Below the pieces are notes generated by a model that saw only the letters and a program-made list of their open reading frames with translations, had not been told where the DNA came from and ran no database searches. This document shows, one piece after another, positions 56,721 through 64,000 of a DNA stretch of 64,000 nucleotides. Each line of letters starts with the position of its first letter. Positions within the stretch are counted from its first letter, which is position 1. The position numbers and the translations under genes were made by a program. Source of the DNA: Armigeres subalbatus (taxonomy: Eukaryota; Arthropoda; Insecta; Diptera; Culicidae); the NCBI RefSeq assembly GCF_024139115.2, contig NC_085139.1:7101533-7165532 (forward strand), written 5' to 3'.

Positions 56721-59700
56721 CGATTATTTATTTAAATAAGGTAGTTAGTTGAGAGGTGCTGTAAATCAGTCGCAGCGCTGCTTCGATGAATTCAGGACAA
56801 GACATGCAGCTAAAGCAATATTTCCTAATCGAATGACATCCACATACCATAAAGTAGCAGATGGCACCAGCTATTTAATTGGCGTTCGTGAAATGTCGGA
56901 TTCAATCAAATCAATCTAGCCTATGTAGAAGGTCCCTTCGGTGTGATTTAAACGAGACCATAAACGCAAGTGACAAATGACATCCATCGATAAACACCAT
57001 CCAGGACACGATCTATTCACAACTAATGAGTTTCTAATTGAATGCTGCTCGCTCACTCAATCACCGACCATCAAGGTTAGTTACAGCGAGCGGCGCACAG
57101 TGTACAGTGTCCGGTCCAGTGCGACTTTTGGATTGTGGCGGCTGGTCGGAGCGGGAAATTATCCGTGCCTAGGTTCGGTTCCGTTTTTTTTTTCATTTCA
57201 TTTCAGCACTTCTGCTTTCACAGCAATGAACAATCGGGCACCGAATCGGAAAATTGACGATGATAATGATGACAGTAATTTGCCCCTCCAGGACCGTTGC
57301 CTCCCTCATCTTGAGCCATTGCTGCAGGAAGGTCGTTAGGGTTTCGACACACCATAAATAGTGTACCAGTAGGCCATGGGTTAGCAATGGAAGCAAAAAA
57401 AGAAGCTAACACAACAATGGAAAAGGGATGTTCCTCCAATCAATTTGGCCGTCGGAGTGATTGAGACCTTCAGGTTCGGGGCAGGAGGTAATTAGGGGAA
57501 AGATATGCGTGAGGTTTAACGCAACGGAACTGAAGGTGACAGCGCGCGCGGACCTAAGGCCTCGCGCCTCCATTAGTGTCATTCCGTGTACATTAGCATA
57601 TTTTGCTTTCGTAACGTAGGACTACAAAAAGCCGTGTCAGCGAAAAAAAAACCACCACTTGTTCGCTTCCAACAACAAAAGCACACACAAGGTATGTCTG
57701 CGGACGATAGTTCCCGTATTTTAAAAAAGAATGCATATGTGAGCGCGCATTCGGCTATGAACTCCGGTGTTTTCTTTTCGGTTTACGACCCGGCGATGCA
57801 GACGTGCGAACATTAAGCTGTCCGTATAAATATTGTTCTGTTGGCCCTGGGCCTTCCTAGCGCGTGCAACTCAGCAACTATTTATGTGATATTTTGTCGG
57901 AAAACAAAAATGCATATACGCCTCTAACTACAGCGCAATCAGCCAACCGACCATCCAGCTCAGCTTAACGCTCAACATGGCAGGCCATGAATAATGTGTC
58001 GCGTTGTATCCATGGCTTACTGAGACCATCGTATTCGTATCGTCTCGTCGTCGACTGACTACGACGACTTGTTCGAGCTGCTTCAATTTGTCGTTAATTT
58101 GATGAATGTGGAAACATGCAATTTGGAAAATTACGCCTGCGCACGCTGAATTGATATGCTGCGTGCATTGTACAAAACAATAAAAATTGATACAGAATGG
58201 AAATTCTTGCAAAAGCCCGTGAAATATGTACAGGTATGCGGTTGCGACCGGTGGCGCCGCCTATAGCTTCCTCGGGACGGAATCGCCCAACGGCGCAGGC
58301 AGAAGGCGATTCATTTGATCGTTTCGTTTCCACTGTGTCATAAATATAGAGATACATTCGTGTGGTTGTCTCGTCATCATCGGAACGATGAACGTTTATT
58401 TAGAACTCACAGGGGCAGCCTCTGCAGGTCTGGAGTGATTTTTTTACTGTAAACGTCAGCTTATATAATTGCTGCGTGCTGCCGCAACAAAAATGCACGC
58501 TAATTCAATGTGGGTATCATTTTTGCTGGCTCATGTTTGAAATGTGCGGTTGGCAAAGCATTCATAGTCTTCCTTCCTTTGCAGGGCAGGTCAAAAAGAT
58601 CGTTTAATTTTTATGCACGTTATTGTGTGTGGATTTTGTATTCCTGCTTTGGAGATTGAACATGTATAATTCGCCGCATGTATAATTCGATTTCATATCT
58701 TTGACATAGCCTCGAAAGCAGTCACCACTGTAATAATTATTGTGTGAGTAGTTAGTTAACCAACGATACATTCTATGTTTTGTTATACTGTACCAGCAAT
58801 TTTAGAAAATATTTTTCTGCAATTTTCCAGGTAAAAGTTTCCCAATTACATAAATTTTCAAATTTTTCATTAATTGTGAATTAAGATCCGTGACTTTAAA
58901 AATATAAATGATGAAAAAAAAACAACTTTAAAGGCTCACAGTCCAATGTTAGAGGTGGATATTCTTGGCGTACTTATGATAGCAAGGCAGAATCCTACAT
59001 CCTTGACACTAACTCAATATGAATCAGATATTAAAAAAAGACGAGGATGATGAATTGATCAGGTGGAAGATGTTTGACTCCAGTCCAGCCTACTACATAG
59101 ACCACTGCGGCCTTGACCTGTTAATAAAAAAATACTTTTTAATCATTAATCAATTAAACAAGATTCCAGAGAAATTTTCGGGACAACTCCCATAGAGTTA
59201 GAAGAAATTGCTACATTAAAGATATTTCATGAGATGAGATTCGTAAAAGTTAATCTTCTGCAGTAAAAAAAAACAAAGAGTAAGATTGTGCTATAGGTTA
59301 AGTCCATGAGATCTCGGATAATTATTTTTGTTACAACACCTTTTCACAGAATATCGCTGCTTAAGAAAATTTATGGACCAACCCTTTAATATAAAACACG
59401 CATTAACAACCTGATTATATCCGATCGTTGATGGTTGTTTTCAAACTCATTTCAATCCAAACTCTCAATCAACGAGCATACATTGTATACTCTACAAGTC
59501 AATTAAACTAAAGCCCTTGCTTCGGTGTGAAAATAGTTATGAAATGTGAATCAAGTAACCACCAAACACATGATTGGCTAATAATTCTACCGTCTCCGAT
59601 CGGTTATTAAGCAGTTTCCGTCCCATGTGAAAGAGTGAATCACTACTGGGAACTAGTTCTCACAGAGCATGACACTGACGGGCAGCTATATGTACACGAA

Positions 59701-60815
59701 TTGCACCGTAATTTATTCGCCGATTCTTATGGTTAACCGGTGTTAAAATCGTCTCGATTAGCTCGCCGTGCTGCTGCTGCACAGCTGCAATCGTTTCCAC
59801 CGATTGAGATCTCAATCCAATTAGACTGTCAAATGGCTCATTTGAATATGCAGCTCTCGGCTCAGTCCCAGTCAGACAGCCAGCCATGCTAAAGCGTCAG
59901 CGACCATCGGCGAGCAGTCACAACCGACGACGACCCCATCATCGGCGAATGGTGCAGCGTTGCCAGCGCAAATGTGATGAGTTAACCTACTTTTCCAACG
60001 CCTGCTTTGGCGCCGATCGCCGGCCGATGATTCCCATTCATACATCTCATCTGACGCCACCAACGACGACGACGGTCGGTGGCGCACCCGTGAAGTGGAG
60101 ATCCAAGACACCCAATGCGACGCCCGTGTGATGTATCGCACCGATCGATCTGATCATCTGCTTTAACCCTTTTGGGGCGACATGTTTTTATATGGACACA
60201 ACTTGTGAACAAATCAACACTGCCCATAAAAGCATAAATGTCCCATATAGATGGGAAATCAAGCAAAGATGGGACAGTTATGCTTGCAGTGGCAGGACAG
60301 GTCCGGAAAAGTCAAAGAGATTGGACATGGAAACCATTTGTCTTTTCTATGAGCCGTCTTTCACTAGGTGGTATGCGAGACACCACCCACGAGCATGGTC
60401 CAGGTGTTGTTGTTGGTCTAAAAGTGGTATTTGCACAACCACAAACTTTTTTTTTCGGATTACGAAAATGAGCAAATAATGCCACATTGTGATCGGTGAT
60501 TGATAATATTGTCTGGGTAGAACGAACGGTCTAACGAGACATCTTCGATATTATACGAGAATCTCGAGTTCGTATTCTAAGTAGGTATTCACAACCAAGA
60601 TCCTTTTAAATCTGCCAAGATTTTTTTCTTGCCCAAAGGTTGTTTCCAGTTTGTCTGGTAATGTTGCAACAGAACAGATCTCAGTTTAAAAATGTCCTCC
60701 AAAAATTGTTCAAGGATTATGCCAAACAACCAAAGATTCCAACGAATGCTTGCTTGACTTCTCTTGCACAGTTTCCTTAGGATCAAAGTATTGTCTATTT
60801 GTATACTAAGTAGAA
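56721..60815. other. Unassigned, comparatively non-repetitive DNA
   Basis: No gene or complete transposon recognised over 4.1 kb. Two spots look like possible promoter/first-exon DNA: 57060-57190 (GC-balanced, 'cggtccagtgcgac') and 59860-60130, where 'tcagtcccagtcagac' precedes an 81-codon open frame (59886-60131) rich in Arg, His, Pro and Thr. Neither has a supporting domain or splice signal that I can defend. Confidence 0.35.
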
Positions 60816-60817
60816 GT

Positions 60818-61036
60818 AGGGTATCTGTTCCATTATTAATAACATGCTCCTATATCAATAACATTCGCAAAACAGACAATTTAGGCTCAATTTGTGTCGT
60901 GTTTTGTTGTTTTCCGCTCACTGCTGAAAAAAATCACAAAAATGAGAAATAAAACAATAAGCGCACCAATTCTTTGTTTTCGAATGATATTGATTTGGGT
61001 ACATGGTATGAATTCAAGGAGCAGTTCCCCTATACG
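60818..61036. mobile_element. MITE with tagggg-aactg(t/c)tcc ends
   Basis: The left end tagggtatctgttcc and the right end ggagcagttcccctata are inverted repeats with few mismatches. The interior shares 'aatatcaat' and 'gcgcaccaattctttg'-type words with a fragment at 45313-45430 (taggggaactgttccg, 'acagcaccaattttgtcg'). No coding capacity. Confidence 0.65.
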
Positions 61037-61175
61037 CAAAGAAAGGCTATATGTTCGCTCCAAACACAAACTTTTTATGGTAGGCCTGGAGACCCATAAT
61101 GTTATATACCAATCGACTCAGCTCGACGAGCTGTCACGCTTTCGGGGGGAAAGGGGGTGGACATTCCGGGCTTTG

Positions 61176-61370
61176 GGACAGTTCGTCGAATGACATTTCG
61201 TCGAATGACGTTTAGTCGAATGACATTCAGTCGAAAGTACATTTGGTCGAGGGGACATTTAGTCGAAAGGACATTTGGTCGAATGGACATTTAGTCGAAA
61301 GTACATTTGGTCGAAGGCACATTTAGTCGAATGGACATTTAGTCGAAAGGACATTTAGTTGAATGTTGAA
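61176..61370 (+). repeat. Solo foldback-type array (CATTTAGTCGAA units)
   Basis: About twelve ~15-16 bp units based on CATTTAGTCGAA and CATTTGGTCGAA, preceded by 'ggctttgggacagttcg'. The orientation equals the left ends of foldback elements 1-3. No inverted partner array is found to 64000, so the element is truncated or continues outside the window. Confidence 0.75.
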
Positions 61371-61690
61371 AGTGTTTAGTCGGTAATAGGTAATTACTAA
61401 TTAGTTGAATGGATAATTCAACATAAGTCAATAGATTTTTGGTTAAATTTGAATAAATAATCCACAAGATACATTGATAAACTGATTAGAGGAATTCAGT
61501 GGACGTGAGGAAGTTTACTTCACATTGTTGAAAACAAATAATGTAAATCTGAAAAATATGCTGATAAAATCCGAGACCATCACTGCAGTTTTCAAGCCAA
61601 TTCGCTGATTTTATAGGACACAGTAACGAAATAAAGGCAAAAAAATCTCTCATCTGTATGAACTGCACTTTTCAAGAATGAAAATAGTAC

Positions 61691-61767
61691 AAAACTTGGA
61701 ATCCTACGAGACGAGTCAGCCTAAGACTGAAAGTCTCGCTAATAAAGACAAAAAAACTTGGAATCCT
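61691..61767 (+). mobile_element. Ultrashort (~47 bp) retroposon, copy 2
   Basis: The word aaaacttggaatcct is directly repeated at 61691-61705 and 61753-61767. The insert starts acgagacgagtcagcctaag, closes its stem with GTCTCG and ends CTAATAAAGACAAA. Both stems are intact: CGAGAC/GTCTCG and AGTC/GACT. Confidence 0.8.
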
Positions 61768-61796
61768 GTTCGCGAATTTTGGTCATTGATTGCCTA

Positions 61797-62410
61797 AACA
61801 GTGGAGAATGTTGAAAGCTTCCAATATCTTGGTAGCCAAATGGCGTCAGACGGCGGTACCAAGATCGACATAGGCGCACGGATCAAGAAAGCAAGGGCTG
61901 CTTTTGCGATTTTAAGAAATATCTGGAAAAACAGGCAGATAAGTGAACGCACCAAAATATGAATTTTCAATTCTAACGTGAAATCTGTGCTGTTATACGC
62001 TAACGAAACATGGTGTGTATCAGTGGAGAACACTCAACGGCTGCAGGTGTTCTTCAACAGATGCCAGATGCCCACAACTGGATCTCAAACAACGAGCTCC
62101 ATCGTCGTTGTCACCAGAGGCCGATAGCAACAGAAATTCGGGATCGGAAGTGGGGCTGGGTCGGCCACACTCTACGTAGGGGCGGAAACGAAATCTGTAA
62201 ACAAGCACTAGACTGGAATCCAGCGGGACATCGCAGCAGAGGCAGACCCAGAGGCTCTTGGCGGCGAAGCCTCAATAAAGAAATAAAAGAAGTCGACCGA
62301 AATCTAACCTGGCAACAGATTAAAGCGATAGCTGGGCAACGCTCAGGATGGAGATCTTTCAAGTCGGCCTTTTGCACCACCGGAGGTGTACAGGATTCAT
62401 AAGTAAAGTA
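61797..62410 (+). pseudogene. RTE-like non-LTR retrotransposon, C-terminal part
   Basis: Frames read 'VENVESFQYLGSQMASDGG', 'RIKKARAAFAILRNIW', 'SERTK', 'SVLLYANETW', then (62010-62402, shifted frame) 'RPIATEIRDRKWGWVGHTLR', 'KQALDWNPAGHRSRGRPRGS' and 'WQQIKAIAGQRSGWRSF'. The 'FKYLGS', 'LLYG-E-W', 'RWRW(I/L)GH-LR' and 'RGRP' sequence is characteristic of the post-RT domain of RTE/BovB-like LINEs. Internal stops and at least one frameshift make it dead. It ends with a 'taagtaaagtaagta' tail, as RTE elements often do. Confidence 0.8.
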
Positions 62411-63489
62411 AGTATTGCCAAAACAATAAGCATCGATATCATGTTTCATGTTTCTTCATGTTTCTCATAAAACTTTCAACCAAAATTGGCCATTCTGGAA
62501 GAATGAGAAAAAAAAACACTGAATTCTTTGAAAACATAAGAAAAAATATTTTCTGAATAATTTCTAGGCCGCCAACTGGTGCTAATTCTAAAAATTGGCC
62601 CGTGCCTTGAAAAGGTTGGGCAGGCCTTCTACACATTTTTTTTCTATTTCTGTGAAAGCTACTAAGTTTTCATTAATAAAAACTGCTGAAGGTGAAGGCA
62701 TAACAAAATGAATCATAACAAGCAAGGCCTTATCCAAGCATTCCATGTTTTCCGCCAATATCTGCGCCGGTGTGCGTCTTCGCCTTCCTACCCTGCGTTG
62801 AAGACTTAGAAGATACTCCTTAGCAGGTGGTATTCCATTGCCCGAAGTTTGCGGAATAACATTGAGGAATGCCTGCCCTAAGGGTGGACAACATCGCAGA
62901 GCAAATGTGTCACGAAGAAGGCACGTGAAATGCGATCAACAGAATCGTGACGGAAGTACTGTCGGAGCGGAAGCGTAGATGGAGAAGGGACCAGCGAATA
63001 AGTGTCGTTTCGGGGAACAAACCAGCGCAGTGAGCGGTGTTTAGGCTCAGGTCGTCGGAGCACCAGCGATTTCCTGCCAACCAGAATCTTCGGACCGAAT
63101 TTTGCTCCTGAACAGCCAGCCTGCTGAAGAAAGTAGAAGAAAACGCCTCGAGGATGTAGGACACCATTAGTGCGGAAGTTTCCTTCACCGGAACTGGTGG
63201 AGTCAAGAGGATTCCGTCCATTGTGGCATGTTATATCTCTGATACACAGTTTTCTCAAATGCCGCGAGTGGTGCAAGGAAATCCAGCACTTCACAATTGT
63301 ACAATCTGTCTAGAAGACAGATTTTGCTTTGCTTGTTGAAACAGTCTCTTAGACATGCGACAACTCATGTCTAAGCGTGGACTGCCTTTTCTTTCAGGTG
63401 CTAAGATCCTTAATTTCAGAAGTGGAAGATTTGCTAACTTTCATAAAAAAAAAACAACTCACAGGAAACTTATTTGGCATTGATGTCTC
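62411..63489. other. Unassigned DNA, GC-richer part at 62740-63300
   Basis: Two overlapping minus-strand frames (62878-63294, 138 residues; 62910-63221, 103 residues) and a GC-balanced composition suggest decayed coding sequence. I recognise no family. The frame reading 'EAFSSTFFSRLAVQEQN' and 'RFWLAGNRWCSDDLSLN' may be retroelement-derived. Confidence 0.35.
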
Positions 63490-63965
63490 AATTCCAAATT
63501 TACAAGGGAAAATTTTCTGAACTTTCGCGGTATATTTTTCCGAACTTTCGAGGGAAATTCTGCCAAATATTCATGGGAAATTTATTTGAATTTCCACGAG
63601 AAATTCTTTTCAGCTTCCACTGAAAACTTCATGGCAAACCATGGCAAATTCCTCCGAATTTCCGTGTTCAATTCTTTCTAGTTTCTGTGGAAAAATCTAC
63701 CGAATTTACGTGACAAAATCTTGCCAACTTCCATGAGAAAATCTTTCGAATTCTCATGGGAAATTCTTCCGAATATCCGTGAGAAGTTCTTCCGAGTTTC
63801 CGTGAGAAATACTTCCGAATTTCCGTGGAAAATACTTCCTAGTTTCAGTGTGAAATTTTTCCGATTTTCCCTGGGAAGTTCTTGCGAGATTCCGTGGAAA
63901 TTTTTTTCCCAATCAGAGAGTCCATTTCCCGACTCTTTTTCTTGTCCCAAAATTGGAGGGATAAA
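63490..63965. repeat. Degenerate 'ttccgaatttccgtggaaa' tandem repeat
   Basis: About sixteen units of ~28-30 bp of the type 'gggaaattcttccgaatttc' / 'cgtgagaaa'. Frames on both strands (up to 90 residues) are by-products. This is a clearer tandem version of the GAATTC-type tracts. Confidence 0.75.
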
Positions 63966-64000
63966 AAATACAGCTTGAAATATTAAGCAAAACTGAATCA

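Noticed and set aside
62878..63294. 138-residue minus-strand frame
   Set aside because: Overlaps another open frame on the same strand, no recognisable motif; probably decayed mobile DNA.

Overview
The window looks like a transposon-packed stretch of a culicine mosquito genome, most likely Aedes. I infer this from three things: tRNA-derived and non-LTR retroelements of the kinds familiar from Aedes, many small TIR elements, and long AT-rich introns around a very small amount of host coding sequence. There are no bacterial-style operons, rRNA genes, CRISPR arrays or convincing tRNA genes.

One host gene can be supported. Three exons on the minus strand (26655-24020, 21136-20973, 20641-20438) have consistent splice sites and phases and encode about 1,000 residues of coiled coil. 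The last two match the segment just before the GRAB domain of the golgin GMAP-210 (TRIP11). Neither the first exon (membrane-curvature sensor) nor the C-terminal GRAB exon was found, so the gene probably extends past both window edges or has introns of more than 20 kb.

The rest is layers of mobile DNA. Left part (1-20 kb): palindromic MITEs, a duplicated AT-rich repeat, a degenerate LINE (8.5-10.3 kb), a Jockey-type LINE 3' half (13.35-14.64 kb), three long inverted-repeat elements (12.7, 17.0 and 19.0 kb) and a Penelope-like terminal fragment (18.1 kb). Middle (21-35 kb): a copia-like gag remnant and two MITEs inside a GMAP-210 intron, opposed Penelope-like fragments (29 kb), a foldback element filled with 1.3 kb of polypyrimidine (30.2-31.8 kb), and two LINE fragments (32 and 34.7 kb). 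Right part (35-64 kb): two further foldback elements with 8-bp target duplications (35.9-40.3 and 47.3-49.8 kb), each carrying the same ~53-bp satellite and nested hAT-like insertions; long tracts of degenerate GAATTC-type repeats; a decayed BEL/Pao retrotransposon (52.1-55.9 kb); and an RTE-like LINE tail (61.8-62.4 kb).

Three observations stand out. (1) Four terminal-repeat arrays at 30, 36/40, 47/49 and 61 kb have different sequences but share a 15-16 bp period and the pattern CATT-W-NNN-S-GAA in the same inward orientation, suggesting one family of foldback transposons with diversified ends. (2) A retroposon of only ~47-54 bp occurs three times with target duplications, and base changes between copies preserve its two stems. 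(3) Three Penelope-like terminal fragments carry a motif matching the hammerhead ribozyme core, with one compensatory change in stem II. All of these are readings by eye and were not computed.
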